Shown here in pieces: positions 23,544 through 33,289 of a stretch of DNA of 64,000 nt. Under the pieces are notes generated by a model that did no database searches, was not told the origin of the DNA, and saw only the letters and a list, made by a program, of their open reading frames with translations. A program made the position numbers and the translations under genes. Numbering within the stretch: the stretch's first letter is position 1; each line of letters begins with the position of its first letter. Source of the stretch: Eisenibacter elegans DSM 3317 (GTDB taxonomy: Bacteria; Bacteroidota; Bacteroidia; Cytophagales; Microscillaceae); NCBI RefSeq assembly GCF_000430505.1, contig NZ_KE387153.1, forward strand, positions 234,542 through 298,541, written 5' to 3'.

Positions 23544-25970
23544 ATGATTTACCCCGACCATTTTGAGGCCAAGCTTGGCTTCGATACCATACGCCAATTG
23601 CTCAAAGAACGCTGCCTGAGCGACCTCGGAACGGCCTATGTAGACAAAATTCGATTTTCGGACAATTACGACCTCATCCAAAAGCTAACCAGCCAAACAG
23701 CTGAGTTCCAAGATATCCTCACTCAGGGGGAGTATTTCCCCCAACAAAACTACTACAACGCCCACCCCTACCTCAAGCAGGCCGCCATCGAAGGGGCTTT
23801 TTTGGATGAGGCCGTGTTTGGGGAGTTGCGCGCCTCCCTGATGACCATCGACCAATGTTTGCGCTTTTTTGCGCAGGCTTCGATGCAAGAAACTTACCCT
23901 TTGTTGACCGCCCTTAGCCAGACAGTGGAGTTTGACCGAGGTTTGGTCAAACAGATTGATGCCACCATCGACGAGCGTGGCAAAGTTCGTGACAATGCCT
24001 CGCCCGATCTGCAACGCATCCGCAAAAGTCTCATTCAGGAGCAAAACAACCTACGTACGCAGCTCAACAAGCTCTTGGGCATCGCCAAGCAACAAGGATA
24101 TATTAAGTCTGATGCCAATATCACTTTCCGCGAAGGGCGTATGGTCGTGCCTGTTCCTGCCGAACACAAGCGTAAGATTAAGGGTTTCATCCACGACGAA
24201 TCGGCCACTGGACAAACCGTGTACATAGAGCCTGCCGAGGTACTCGACACCAACAACCACCTCAAAGAGCTCGCCTACCAAGAACGGCGCGAAATCATCC
24301 GTATCCTGACAGCTCTCACGGCGGCTATCCGCCCACAAGTACCTCAGTTACAAAAAGCCTACGACTACCTCGGGATGATTGACTTCATCCGTGCCAAAGC
24401 CAAGCTCTCACTCGAACTAGGTGCTGTAAAACCTAATTTTGTGGAGCAGCCCTTGCTAGATTGGTATGCGGCTAGGCATCCGCTTCTGGTGCTGAGCTTT
24501 GCGGCGCAAAAAAAACACGTCATCCCGCTTGACATCAGCTTGTCAGAGGAGCGCCGCCTCCTGCTTATCTCAGGCCCCAACGCCGGGGGTAAGTCCGTGT
24601 CGCTCAAAACCGTAGGACTATTACAGTACATGTTCCAGTGTGGGCTATTGGTGCCTTTGGCCGAAAATTCAACCATCGGGCTGTTCAAGCGTATTTTTAT
24701 CGACATAGGCGATGAGCAATCGCTCGAAAACGACCTCAGCACCTACAGCGCCCACCTAACCCATATGCGGCACTTCCTGCGCTTCTCTAATGCACATACC
24801 CTGCTGTTGATTGATGAGTTTGGCACCGGTACCGAGCCGGTAGTTGGCGCAGCCATTGCCGAAGCTATCCTAGAACAGCTCAATGCCAAACGTGCCTTCG
24901 GCGTAATCACAACCCATTACAGCAACCTCAAACTCTTGGCCGAAAACACCAAAGGCTTGATTAATGGTGCTATGCGCTTCGATGCCGAAAAGCTTTCGCC
25001 GCTTTACATCCTTGAAATAGGCAAGCCGGGCAGTTCTTTTGCTTTCGAAATTGCCCACAAGATAGGGCTTCCGCCAGAGGTTATTCAACGCAGCCGCAAA
25101 AAAGCCGGCAAGCAACAGGTCAACTTCGATGAGGTATTGCGCAATCTCGAAATAGAGCGTAAGCAGCTCCACGACCTCAACCGCACGCTTTTGGAAAAGG
25201 AACACGCCCTTACCGAAACCTTCAACAACTACCAAAAACTCAAAGAATACCTAGAGCGGGAGAAAAAAGGTATCCTCAATCAAGCCAAACAAGAAGCCTC
25301 GATACTGCTCAAAGAAGCTAATCAGCGGATTGAGAGCACCATTCGTGAAATAAAAGAAACACAGGCAGACAAAAGTAAGACCTTAGAAGTACGCCAACAA
25401 CTTCAAAAATTTGCCCAAAAAAATCGTCCCGAAGCAGCCTCAGTGGCTTGGGAAGCTACCACTCCAGAGGTGGCCGAAGCCGAAGTACCTATTGAAGTCA
25501 TAGAAGGAAACATAGAAATAGACGACTATGTGCGCATCAAGGGGCAAAATGCCATCGGCCAAGTAGTTGCACTCAAAGGCAAAAACGCTGAAATCGCCAT
25601 CGGAGCACTGAAGTCTACCGTTAAGCTTGACCGCTTGGAGCGCTTGAGCCGCAAGGCCTTCCGAAAAGAACAACAACAGGCTAGTGTGCGCCTCAAAGGA
25701 ATCAACCTAAACGAAAAAATGATGCATTTCAGCATCAAGCTCGACTTGCGTGGCAAACGCGGCGAGGAGGCCGTAACCGAGCTGACCCGCTTTATGGATG
25801 ATGCCATCTTGCTGGGGCAAACCGAACTTCATATCTTACATGGCAAAGGCGACGGCATCTTGCGTAACCTCGTCCGGCAGCAGTTGCGTCAATACAAGCA
25901 GGTTGTCGGAATAGCCGACGAGCACGCCGACCGGGGCGGCGACGGCATCACCATCGTTACGCTCCGCTAA
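23544..25970 (+). CDS. mutS2: MutS2 family protein (Smr-domain ATPase)
   Basis: The 808-residue product has the MutS2 layout: N-terminal helical core, clamp, ATPase with Walker A GPNAGGKSVSLKTVG (about 343) and Walker B LLIDEFGTGTEP (about 420), a long coiled coil (about 520-630), and a C-terminal Smr domain (about 730-808) with LDLRGKR and LHILHGKGDGIL. MutS2 lacks the mismatch-recognition domain of MutS. Known roles are suppression of recombination and rescue of collided ribosomes. A -7-like TAAATTTG at 23459-23466 lies upstream without a well-placed -33 element. Confidence 0.95.
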   Translation: MIYPDHFEAKLGFDTIRQLLKERCLSDLGTAYVDKIRFSDNYDLIQKLTSQTAEFQDILTQGEYFPQQNYYNAHPYLKQAAIEGAFLDEAVFGELRASLMTIDQCLRFFAQASMQETYPLLTALSQTVEFDRGLVKQIDATIDERGKVRDNASPDLQRIRKSLIQEQNNLRTQLNKLLGIAKQQGYIKSDANITFREGRMVVPVPAEHKRKIKGFIHDESATGQTVYIEPAEVLDTNNHLKELAYQERREIIRILTALTAAIRPQVPQLQKAYDYLGMIDFIRAKAKLSLELGAVKPNFVEQPLLDWYAARHPLLVLSFAAQKKHVIPLDISLSEERRLLLISGPNAGGKSVSLKTVGLLQYMFQCGLLVPLAENSTIGLFKRIFIDIGDEQSLENDLSTYSAHLTHMRHFLRFSNAHTLLLIDEFGTGTEPVVGAAIAEAILEQLNAKRAFGVITTHYSNLKLLAENTKGLINGAMRFDAEKLSPLYILEIGKPGSSFAFEIAHKIGLPPEVIQRSRKKAGKQQVNFDEVLRNLEIERKQLHDLNRTLLEKEHALTETFNNYQKLKEYLEREKKGILNQAKQEASILLKEANQRIESTIREIKETQADKSKTLEVRQQLQKFAQKNRPEAASVAWEATTPEVAEAEVPIEVIEGNIEIDDYVRIKGQNAIGQVVALKGKNAEIAIGALKSTVKLDRLERLSRKAFRKEQQQASVRLKGINLNEKMMHFSIKLDLRGKRGEEAVTELTRFMDDAILLGQTELHILHGKGDGILRNLVRQQLRQYKQVVGIADEHADRGGDGITIVTLR

Positions 25971-26083
25971 AGCATTTGTGGAGAGAAGCGCCTTTGGAAT
26001 TGTTTTTGTTCACAAAGTACAACTATGCCCCATCAAACTTCCTCGGGCAATGTACGGGCTCAAAGCCCTGATAATCAAAAGCA

Positions 26084-26107
26084 GAATCCGGTAAATCTTG
26101 ATATAAT
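26084..26107 (-). repeat. Fragment of the AT-rich dispersed repeat
   Basis: GAATCCGGTAAATCTTGATA matches, in reverse orientation, the end of the copy at 33183. Confidence 0.4.
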
Positions 26108-26130
26108 TTTGCTCACCAAACCTATCTGTT

Positions 26131-27168
26131 ATGGCAAAACAACAACGTAAATCTACTGATGAAAAACACCTCGCCGTTGCGCTTCAAGGCGGGGGAGCAC
26201 ACGGGGCTTTTACTTGGGGAGTGCTCGACCGCCTGCTCGAAGATGAACGCATCATCCTCGATGGCTTCAGCGGCACGAGCGCCGGGGCAATGAACGCCGC
26301 CCTACTCGCCTATGGCCTACACTCCGGCAACCGACAAACGGCTCGTGATTTGCTCCACAAGTTTTGGAAGACTAACTCCCAGGTAGCGGCCTTCTCCCCC
26401 CTACAGCCCGGTATTTATGACCGCATCACCAGCAGTGGTAATATGGACCATTCACCGGGCTTTTTGGTGTCTGAAATGATGGGGCTTTTTGTTTCGCCAT
26501 ACCAGTCCCCCCTTTCTGATTACAACCCTTTGCGCGATATTCTGACTGATTTGATTGACTTCGACAGTTTGCGCAAATGCAAGATAACCCAGCTTTTTGT
26601 GGCAGCTACCAATGTGCGACGGGGCAAGGTGCGGGTTTTCAAACCACACGAAATCTCTGTCGATGCGGTCTTGGCCTCAGCCAACCTGCCTTTCCTCTTC
26701 AAAGCCGTTACGATTGACGGAGAAGACTATTGGGACGGGGGCTATATGGGTAACCCGCCTATTTTCCCGCTGATTGACGGCACGCCTGCACAAGACATTC
26801 TCATTGTGCAAATCAACCCTATCAATATCCCGGAGACACCTAAAAGCTCTGCCGAAATACGTGACCGCATCAACGAGTTGAGCTTCAACTCCGCTCTCAT
26901 GCACGAAATGCGTAAAATTGACCTCGTAGACCGGCTCATCAGTATGGGCGTAGATTTGGGGGGCAAATTCCGCAAAATCTATATCCACAACATCAACCCC
27001 GAAGAGGATATGCACCAATACAACGTGTCGAGCAAGCTCAACGCTACTTGGGACTTCCTGCTGCGCCTGCGCGACCTCGGACGCGACTATGCCGAGCGTT
27101 GGATAGCCCAAAACTTCGACGACATAGGGCAACGTTCTACCTGCAATGTCAGAGAGGTTTTTTTGTAG
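26131..27168 (+). CDS. Patatin-like phospholipase
   Basis: The 345-residue product has the patatin signatures. VALQGGGAHGAFTWGVLD (about 16-33) forms the oxyanion glycine loop, GTSAG (about 49-53) carries the catalytic Ser, and DGGYMGNPP (about 203) carries the catalytic Asp of the dyad. There is no signal peptide, so the enzyme is cytoplasmic or membrane-associated and likely hydrolyses acyl lipids. It resembles the RssA/YlbK-like group. A terminator follows directly. Confidence 0.92.
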   Translation: MAKQQRKSTDEKHLAVALQGGGAHGAFTWGVLDRLLEDERIILDGFSGTSAGAMNAALLAYGLHSGNRQTARDLLHKFWKTNSQVAAFSPLQPGIYDRITSSGNMDHSPGFLVSEMMGLFVSPYQSPLSDYNPLRDILTDLIDFDSLRKCKITQLFVAATNVRRGKVRVFKPHEISVDAVLASANLPFLFKAVTIDGEDYWDGGYMGNPPIFPLIDGTPAQDILIVQINPINIPETPKSSAEIRDRINELSFNSALMHEMRKIDLVDRLISMGVDLGGKFRKIYIHNINPEEDMHQYNVSSKLNATWDFLLRLRDLGRDYAERWIAQNFDDIGQRSTCNVREVFL

Positions 27169-27184
27169 GATAAACAATACAACC

Positions 27185-27217
27185 AACCTGTCAGGACTTA
27201 AAGCCTTGACAGGTTTT
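27185..27217 (+). terminator. Terminator after the patatin gene
   Basis: AACCTGTCA/TGACAGGTT stem with a 13-base loop and a short T run (TTTT). Confidence 0.65.
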
Positions 27218-27342
27218 CCAAACCGCTAGCTCTTGTGTTTCCAATAATCGTCGTACAGAAAAGCCATCGATAAGGCGCTATTTTTCGGACAATATTTTTA
27301 CTTTTGCCCTTGCCAAATACACCCTTGGGGCAAAACAATACT

Positions 27343-28464
27343 ATGGAATCAAAAAAACGAGAGCGATTATTAGGCTATATCCTGGCTTTGGCCAACTTGG
27401 GCGAGCGGCTTAAAGGCTTACGCGTGTTACGACCTAGCAGGAGCACACTCATCGCATTGACCTTGATGTTTTTTACGGCTTCGGTAGCCATTATCGTTTA
27501 TGGTTACCAAATGTTTTATAGTCCCAACTTGCAGGTAAAGCGCGAACAAGCTTACAGCCTCTATATTCCCGAGGGCGCACGCTTCCAAACCGTACTCGAC
27601 AGTCTCAAGAAAAACCGTGTTGTGGGTGACCAACTTTCTTTTGCTTTTGTGGCCAAACTACTCAAATACCAAGACAAGGTGTTGCCCGGGCATTATCATA
27701 TTGAGCCCAATATGAACAACTATGCGGCCATAAAGCTACTCCGCAGTGGGCGGCAAGTGCCTGTTCGGGTTACCTTTACGATGGCACGCTTCCCCGAAGA
27801 TATTGCCAAAAAAGTAGCTCCAAAGATGATGTTCCACGAAGAAGACTTGACCAAGGTGCTGACTGATACGTCCGTAGCCCGTAAATACGGATTTGACCAA
27901 CATAGCTTTTTAACAATGTTTTTGCCCAATACCTATGAAGTGTATTGGACAGACAGCCCCGAGGCTTTTGTCAGCCGTATGCATGACGAATACCAGCGTT
28001 TTTGGACTACCGAGCGCCGCCAAAAAGCTGAAAAACTTGGGCTTAGCCCCATAGAAGTGTCTGTGTTGGGCTCTATCGTACAGGCAGAAACCAGCAAAAA
28101 CGATGAGAAGCCTCGTGTAGCTGGAGTATATCTCAACCGCCTGCGCAAAAAAATGCGCCTCGAAGCCGACCCTACCTTGGTGTATGCCCTTGGTGATTTC
28201 AGTCTCAAGCGGGTGCTCAACAAACACAAAGAGATTGACTCGCCCTATAATACCTACAAAAACGCAGGCCTCCCCCCCGGCCCCATCAACCTCCCGTCTT
28301 TGGCCACGCTCAAGGCTGTGCTCGATGCTGAAACCCACGAATACCTCTTTTTCTGTGCCAAGGATGATTTTTCAGGCTATCACAACTTTGCCGTAACCTA
28401 CCAAGAACACCTCAACAACGCCCGCCGCTACCAACAAGCGTTAAACAAGCGCGGAATTCGGTAA
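27343..28464 (+). CDS. mltG: Endolytic murein transglycosylase MltG
   Basis: The 373-residue product begins at the ATG at 27343; the frame opens earlier only at a TTG that overlaps a TACTTTTG promoter-like box (27299-27306). One transmembrane helix lies near residues 35-55 (LIALTLMFFTASVAIIVYGY). The YceG domain has LGSIVQAETSKNDEKPRVAGVYLNRL with the catalytic Glu in QAE, then LEADPTLVYALGD and SPYNTYKNAGLPPGPI. It cuts nascent glycan strands at the inner membrane and sets peptidoglycan chain length. Confidence 0.94.
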   Translation: MESKKRERLLGYILALANLGERLKGLRVLRPSRSTLIALTLMFFTASVAIIVYGYQMFYSPNLQVKREQAYSLYIPEGARFQTVLDSLKKNRVVGDQLSFAFVAKLLKYQDKVLPGHYHIEPNMNNYAAIKLLRSGRQVPVRVTFTMARFPEDIAKKVAPKMMFHEEDLTKVLTDTSVARKYGFDQHSFLTMFLPNTYEVYWTDSPEAFVSRMHDEYQRFWTTERRQKAEKLGLSPIEVSVLGSIVQAETSKNDEKPRVAGVYLNRLRKKMRLEADPTLVYALGDFSLKRVLNKHKEIDSPYNTYKNAGLPPGPINLPSLATLKAVLDAETHEYLFFCAKDDFSGYHNFAVTYQEHLNNARRYQQALNKRGIR

Positions 28465-28505
28465 GGAGTTAGGGGCTTGAATGTTTTTGGTTTTGTCGCT
28501 TGTGA

Positions 28506-28631
28506 CACTACCAGACATTTTTCAAATCCCACACTTAAAACTGTGGGCTAAGTCTCATTACACTCCAAAAATAAGGCCTCGGCTTGCTTCGGCGCCAGAA
28601 CTCCGAGCTAGTTTTCCAAAATATCCAGTGT
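28506..28631 (+). repeat. Palindromic MITE-like element, copy 3
   Basis: The left end has ACCAGACATTTTTC and the right end CCAAAATATCCAGTG. It carries the family core GGGCTAAGTCTCATTA and a small subterminal hairpin (CCCAC...GTGGG). This copy lies between convergent genes. Confidence 0.8.
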
Positions 28632-28676
28632 TGTAGCTAAGGGGCTAAAAAAGCTGTCGCACAGAGGCGCAAGCGC

Positions 28677-30104
28677 CTAACTCCGTAATCGCCAAGCTGC
28701 CGGATAGTAGTTATTCACCCGTTTTTGGAGTACTTTAAGCCAGCCTAGCGCTGTTCCCTCATAACAAGCCAAAACCCAGCCATTGGGGGCCTCCGCTTGA
28801 AGCTCGAAATGGTCTCGGCGTAAGTAGCTCAAGGCTTCTTCATAACTCAACTCAAGTTGGGGTACATTGACGTTAAGTGCCGTACTCAAGGCTAGCGCGT
28901 GTGCGGGCACGAGCTGCTGCTGTTTGAGTTCGCCCATAAACACTCCGGCATTCCGCCAGTAAATACCCTTGTCTTGTAGAGCCGCCCAAAGCTGTGCCTG
29001 CGCTTGGGGCAAAGCATAAAAACCTTGGGGCTGCTTGATAAAAGTCCAATCATCGCCAAGGGGGGCTTGTGCTTTGAGCCAAGGGCTGAGCAAGGCGCGT
29101 TCTTTGGCAGAAGCCGTAGCCAATTGTTGGGCTTGTTTTTTGTTGGCTTTTATCGTAGGGCGGTTGGCAAAACTATCATTGTGTAAACAAGCCAAAAACA
29201 ACCCCTCTCCTACGATTTTGTGTGGATAAAAATGGTAGGTATAGACCGTTTTCCCACCCATTTGATGTACTTTTTCTACGATGCCACTCCCCTGAGGCAG
29301 GCTCAGCCGGTGGCTCAACAGCCCATATTGCTCCACCAAATCCGCGATGACTGCCTCATTTTCTTCGGGTGCATAGGTGCAGGTGCTGTAAAGCCAGTAG
29401 CCGCCCGGTGCCAATAGGTGAGCAACCGCCTGGGCAATATCTTTCTGGCGTGTGCTACAATGTGTTACATTTTCTTCACTCCACTCCTCGATGGCTGTTG
29501 CGTCTTTTCGGAACATCCCCTCTCCTGAGCAGGGTACATCGGTGAGCATCAGGTCAAACATTCCTGCCGGAAGCGCCTCTCCCAAGGTTTCGGGAGAATT
29601 ATTAGAGACCCAATAGTTGGGTTTACCCCAACGAGCCAAATTGTCGAGAAGAACTTGGGCGCGTGTCTTATGGATTTCGTTGGCCACCAAAAGCGCATCA
29701 GCAGGTAACACACTAAGCAGATGTGTGGTTTTGCCTCCCGGTGCGGCGCACAAGTCCAATACCCGCGCCTGCGATGGCAGCGCCAACTGCCTGACAGCCT
29801 CTCCTACAAACATTGAGGAGGCCTCTTGCACATAATAGGCTCCGGCGTGCCAGTGTGGGTCAAGTGCGAAAGCCGGGCGTTGATGGAGATAATAGGCTGC
29901 CGGCTCCCATACTACAGGGCTTTGTAGTGGCAAGTGAGTAGCAACTGCGGTCGGCTCAGCGGCTTTGTCGGGGTGGAAACGGATGCTCACCGGGGCTGCC
30001 CCTCCAAGTGAGGCTAAAAGCTGTGTGGCTTCCTCTTCTCCTAAATAGTGGTACAAACGGCGTTCAAAAATAGCCGGGATGGTGGGCAGGGCGTTGTTTT
30101 CCAT
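28677..30104 (-). CDS. rRNA m5C methyltransferase, RsmF/RsmB-type
   Basis: The product has 475 residues from the ATG at 30104. The frame extends further upstream but overlaps the region before hisB. It has motif I DLCAAPGGKTTHLL (SAM), motif IV DVPCSGEGMFRKD and motif VI STCTYAPEENE with the two cysteines of RNA m5C methyltransferases. The C-terminal part (about 300-475) matches the RsmF accessory and PUA-like region. The likely target is a cytosine in 16S rRNA; the exact position is not predictable. It is divergent from hisB, with 99 bases between starts. Confidence 0.88.
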   Translation of the reverse strand: MENNALPTIPAIFERRLYHYLGEEEATQLLASLGGAAPVSIRFHPDKAAEPTAVATHLPLQSPVVWEPAAYYLHQRPAFALDPHWHAGAYYVQEASSMFVGEAVRQLALPSQARVLDLCAAPGGKTTHLLSVLPADALLVANEIHKTRAQVLLDNLARWGKPNYWVSNNSPETLGEALPAGMFDLMLTDVPCSGEGMFRKDATAIEEWSEENVTHCSTRQKDIAQAVAHLLAPGGYWLYSTCTYAPEENEAVIADLVEQYGLLSHRLSLPQGSGIVEKVHQMGGKTVYTYHFYPHKIVGEGLFLACLHNDSFANRPTIKANKKQAQQLATASAKERALLSPWLKAQAPLGDDWTFIKQPQGFYALPQAQAQLWAALQDKGIYWRNAGVFMGELKQQQLVPAHALALSTALNVNVPQLELSYEEALSYLRRDHFELQAEAPNGWVLACYEGTALGWLKVLQKRVNNYYPAAWRLRS

Positions 30105-30203
30105 AGCCTGCAAAGTTAGCCAATCGTGCGCTTTTTTGCGCAAAACCTGTTTTATTTGCAAATCAAAACCGCAGGCACTCCCCTGCCCCTTGCCTCCAAT
30201 TTT

Positions 30204-31319
30204 ATGCAAAAAATATTATTCATTGATAGAGACGGCACACTCATCGTAGAGCCGCCTACTGATTTTCAGGTAGATAGTTATGAAAAACTAGCCTTCCTCC
30301 CCGGAGTGATGCGCCATTTGCACCGCATTGTGGCTTCTGGCCAGTACCGGCTGGTAATGGTTACCAACCAAGACGGACTCGGGACAGAAAGCTTCCCTGA
30401 GGAGACTTTTTGGCCTGCACACCGCAAAATGCTCGATATTTTGGAGAGTGAGGGCATTCGCTTTGACGAAATCCTGATTGACCGTACTTTTGAGCACGAA
30501 CAAGCACCTACACGCAAACCACGCACAGGCCTGCTGACGCATTATCTCAACAATCCTGCAATTGATTTGGCCAACTCCTTCGTCATTGGCGACCGCATTA
30601 CGGACATCGAGCTAGCCAAGAACCTTGGGGCGCAGGGTATCCTCATTGGCCAAGCCCAAGCTCCGGAGGGCGAGGTCTTGCCCATTGCTTTGCGTACGGA
30701 TAGCTGGGAAGGTATAGCCAACTTCTTGCTAACATCAAAGCCTCAGCGCAGCGCCGAAATCCGCCGGGAGACGAAGGAAACCAAGATCCATATCCGCCTA
30801 CAACTCGACGGCCAAGGCCGATACAGCAACGATACAGGCATTGGCTTTCTGGACCATATGCTTGACCAACTGGCGATGCACGCAGGCCTTAACCTAGAAG
30901 TATTGGCACAAGGCGACCTCCACATCGACCATCACCACACCATCGAAGATACGGCCATTGCCTTGGGCCAGGCTTTTGCCCAAGCCCTTGGCGATAAGCG
31001 GGGGATGGAGCGTTATGGCTTTTTCAACCTTGTGATGGACGAAACCTTGGCTCAGGTGGCGATTGACTTCTCGGGGCGCGCCAGCCTTGTATGGGACGTG
31101 CAGCTGCGCCGTGAGGCTGTGGGTGGCTTCCCCTGTGAGATGGTGTCGCACTTCTTCAAGTCTTTTGCTGACCAAGTGCCTTGCAACTTACACATCCGCT
31201 GCTCGGGCGAAAACGACCACCATCAGATAGAGGCTATCTTCAAGTCTTTTGCAAAGTCTATCAAAATGGCCAAGCAAATCACCGGGACGGCCTTGCCCAG
31301 CACCAAAGGTATGCTTTAG
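30204..31319 (+). CDS. hisB: Bifunctional histidinol-phosphatase / imidazoleglycerol-phosphate dehydratase
   Basis: The product has 371 residues from the ATG at 30204. The N-terminal HAD phosphatase (about 1-165) begins ILFIDRDGTL with the nucleophile Asp. The C-terminal dehydratase (about 185-371) has the metal-binding HHHTIEDTAIALG and the second DHHQIEAIFKSFAKS. Together these catalyse steps 6 and 8 of histidine synthesis. The zinc loop cysteines of E. coli HisB (C-x-H...C-x-C-R-K-P) are absent here (EHEQAPTRKP), as I recall for other Bacteroidota. No other his genes are nearby. Confidence 0.94.
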   Translation: MQKILFIDRDGTLIVEPPTDFQVDSYEKLAFLPGVMRHLHRIVASGQYRLVMVTNQDGLGTESFPEETFWPAHRKMLDILESEGIRFDEILIDRTFEHEQAPTRKPRTGLLTHYLNNPAIDLANSFVIGDRITDIELAKNLGAQGILIGQAQAPEGEVLPIALRTDSWEGIANFLLTSKPQRSAEIRRETKETKIHIRLQLDGQGRYSNDTGIGFLDHMLDQLAMHAGLNLEVLAQGDLHIDHHHTIEDTAIALGQAFAQALGDKRGMERYGFFNLVMDETLAQVAIDFSGRASLVWDVQLRREAVGGFPCEMVSHFFKSFADQVPCNLHIRCSGENDHHQIEAIFKSFAKSIKMAKQITGTALPSTKGML

Positions 31320-31395
31320 ACTTTAGTGTTGTATATTCCGATACAAGCCTGCGACTTGTATCACACGGGCGTAAGCGGCTTAGAGACAGCGCCAA

Positions 31396-31437
31396 GTAGC
31401 TCCCCTTGGTTCACGGCTGTGAATCAAGGGGACTACA
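31396..31437 (+). other. Strong hairpin in the hisB downstream region
   Basis: GTAG-C-TCCCCTTGGTTCAC and GTGAATCAAGGGG-A-CTAC form a long stem with one bulge and a GGCT loop. A second short hairpin (GGCTCGGCCC...) follows. There is no T run, so it is not a standard terminator. The region ends AAAGCGTCCAGTAG, similar to the right end of the MITE-like family. Confidence 0.5.
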
Positions 31438-31518
31438 GGCGATGGCTCGGCCCGAAGGGCAAGCCCCAAAAAGCGTCCAGTAGTAGTTATCCGATTACTC
31501 CGTGCAAACAAAGACAAG

Positions 31519-32145
31519 ATGCAAATCAAGCTAGAACAAGTAGGCAAGCAATATGGGCAGGATTGGGTCTTGCACGGCATCGACCTGAGCCTCGATAGTG
31601 CGGACACCTTTTATGCCTTTACTGGCGCCAACGGTAGCGGCAAATCTACCCTGATGCAGCTTTTGGCCGGCTGGCAGACCCCTTCGGCGGGGAAAATCAG
31701 GTATTATGATGCAGCCGGCACCTTGATTCCAGAAGAACAGTGGTACCGACATCTGTCGTATGTAGCGCCATATATGAGTCTGGTAGAGGAGCTGAGCCTT
31801 GCCGAACATCTACGCTTCCAGCAACGTTTCCGCCCGATGCGCCCAGGCTTTGACCAAGGCGCTTTCTTGGTACAAACTGGGTTGAAAAAATCATTTCATA
31901 AGGCCATCAAACATTTCTCGTCTGGGATGAAGCAGCGGGTAAAGCTGGCCTTGGCAATTTATGCCGATACACCATTGGTATTTTTGGATGAGCCAACGAG
32001 CAATTTAGATCAAGAAGGCATTGAATGGTATAAAAATTTGATTTTAGACAACTCCCAAGGCCGCCTTTTCGTAATTGCCTCTAATCAAGCTTATGAGTAC
32101 AGCTTCTGTGAGCAGGTATTTCCGCTCAATGGCCAGCGCTCCTAA
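31519..32145 (+). CDS. ABC transporter ATP-binding protein
   Basis: The 208-residue product is a compact ABC ATPase: Walker A GANGSGKSTLM (about 36-46), signature FSSGMKQRVKLAL (about 133-145), Walker B LVFLDEPTSNLD (about 154-165) and a modified H-loop region VIASNQAYE in which the usual His is not evident. It has no membrane domain and no permease gene next to it. It resembles small CcmA-like ATPases. It is shorter than the usual 230-250 residues. Substrate and partner are unknown. Confidence 0.85.
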   Translation: MQIKLEQVGKQYGQDWVLHGIDLSLDSADTFYAFTGANGSGKSTLMQLLAGWQTPSAGKIRYYDAAGTLIPEEQWYRHLSYVAPYMSLVEELSLAEHLRFQQRFRPMRPGFDQGAFLVQTGLKKSFHKAIKHFSSGMKQRVKLALAIYADTPLVFLDEPTSNLDQEGIEWYKNLILDNSQGRLFVIASNQAYEYSFCEQVFPLNGQRS

Positions 32146-32182
32146 GTCCAAGTTAACTCAACACCAACCATTTTCTGTTGTT

Positions 32183-33082
32183 ATGAAAAAAATTACCCGA
32201 TACTTTGTATTGACACTAACCTTGGCTGCTTTTGGTTTGCAAAGCTGTAAGCGCGAAGCCGCTCCCGGTCCGGAAGCTGATTTGGCTAATAAAGAATGGC
32301 TGACCGATGGTATTTTTGTGAATGATGTGCGTACTGTGTCTCCTAACCTAAAACTACAGTTCAGAACAGGCACTATCAACTCATTGGTCATCAATGGTAT
32401 TACCAATCCTCTGGCTACTTGGCAATTACGGGATAATGGCCGAACATTGCGTATTATCTACCCGGAGGTTACATTGGCTGCGGGGGCAACAACCCCTACC
32501 TTGGGAGGCGCGAAAACTCAAGATTTGCGCATTGTCAGCCTCACCGCTTCGGAGTTGCGCTTTCAGGGGCCTGACGGCGGAGAGATAAACCTTCTCGGAC
32601 TGATTCGCCTCGGTACCAACAGCCAATACCGTATGAACCTCACCGGCCCCACAGACAACGCGGCAGCCTCACAAGATGATGAAAACCTACAACGCAACGG
32701 CGGATGGACAGGCAACGACGGTACTAATAATACAGGCTTCTTCTTGATCAATGACCAAGGTGTTGCTGCCCGCCAAGGTAATGCCAACATTACCCTCCGC
32801 TTTGGAAAAAGCCCACTGGGTGTTAATTTCGTAACTGCAGGAGGTGTACCTGTACCGGCCACTTGGGCTTTGACCAACAACAAAACCCGTTTGGTAATTT
32901 CTTATCCAACTTACGAACGCGACGGACAGAGTGTGCAAGGTGCTGATCAAACCTTGCGCGTAGACCAACTCAACGCCACACAGCTTTGGTTGAGCAGTGA
33001 ATCACAAACACAGTTCACACTCTTGGGCATCCTGAACTTTGCCGCCGGGCAGCAACTGCGTATGGCTCCTCCAGCCAACTAA
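32183..33082 (+). CDS. Lipoprotein of unknown function
   Basis: The product has 299 residues from the ATG at 32183; the earlier in-frame start overlaps the ABC gene. The signal peptide ends LAAFGLQSC, so Cys20 is a likely lipidation site. The mature part seems to contain two similar beta-rich halves, each with an L-R-x-G/T, a W-x-L-x-x-N and a TASELRFQGPDGGEINLLG versus NATQLWLSSESQTQFTLLG ending. This suggests an internal duplication of a lipocalin-like unit. I do not recognise a named family. A strong terminator follows. Confidence 0.72.
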   Translation: MKKITRYFVLTLTLAAFGLQSCKREAAPGPEADLANKEWLTDGIFVNDVRTVSPNLKLQFRTGTINSLVINGITNPLATWQLRDNGRTLRIIYPEVTLAAGATTPTLGGAKTQDLRIVSLTASELRFQGPDGGEINLLGLIRLGTNSQYRMNLTGPTDNAAASQDDENLQRNGGWTGNDGTNNTGFFLINDQGVAARQGNANITLRFGKSPLGVNFVTAGGVPVPATWALTNNKTRLVISYPTYERDGQSVQGADQTLRVDQLNATQLWLSSESQTQFTLLGILNFAAGQQLRMAPPAN

Positions 33083-33105
33083 GCCCTCATTGGCTATTTT
33101 GATTT

Positions 33106-33142
33106 TGCCCTGTCGGCTTACTTGCCGACGGGGCATTTTTTG
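33106..33142 (+). terminator. Terminator after the lipoprotein gene
   Basis: GCCCTGTCGG/CCGACGGGGC, a 10-bp stem with one wobble, followed by ATTTTTTG. Confidence 0.85.
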
Positions 33143-33182
33143 TTTTGCCTACGATACCGTATCTTAGCACCCTACAAAGCAT

Positions 33183-33253
33183 AATTTATATCAAGATTTA
33201 CTTGATTTCAGGGTTTACTGAATTTGATTTTCTTGATTCTCAAGGATTTTCAG
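33183..33253 (+). repeat. AT-rich dispersed repeat, best copy
   Basis: It is built of phased ATTT/CTTGA motifs (TATATCAAGATTTACTTGAT, then GGGTTTACTGAATTTGATTT, then CTTGATTCTCAAGGATTTTC). Related copies lie at 8198, 26084, 34350, 41543 and 42820. No ORF. Confidence 0.6.
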
Positions 33254-33289
33254 CGCATACATTTCCCAAACTAATTTTGATTGAGTTAT

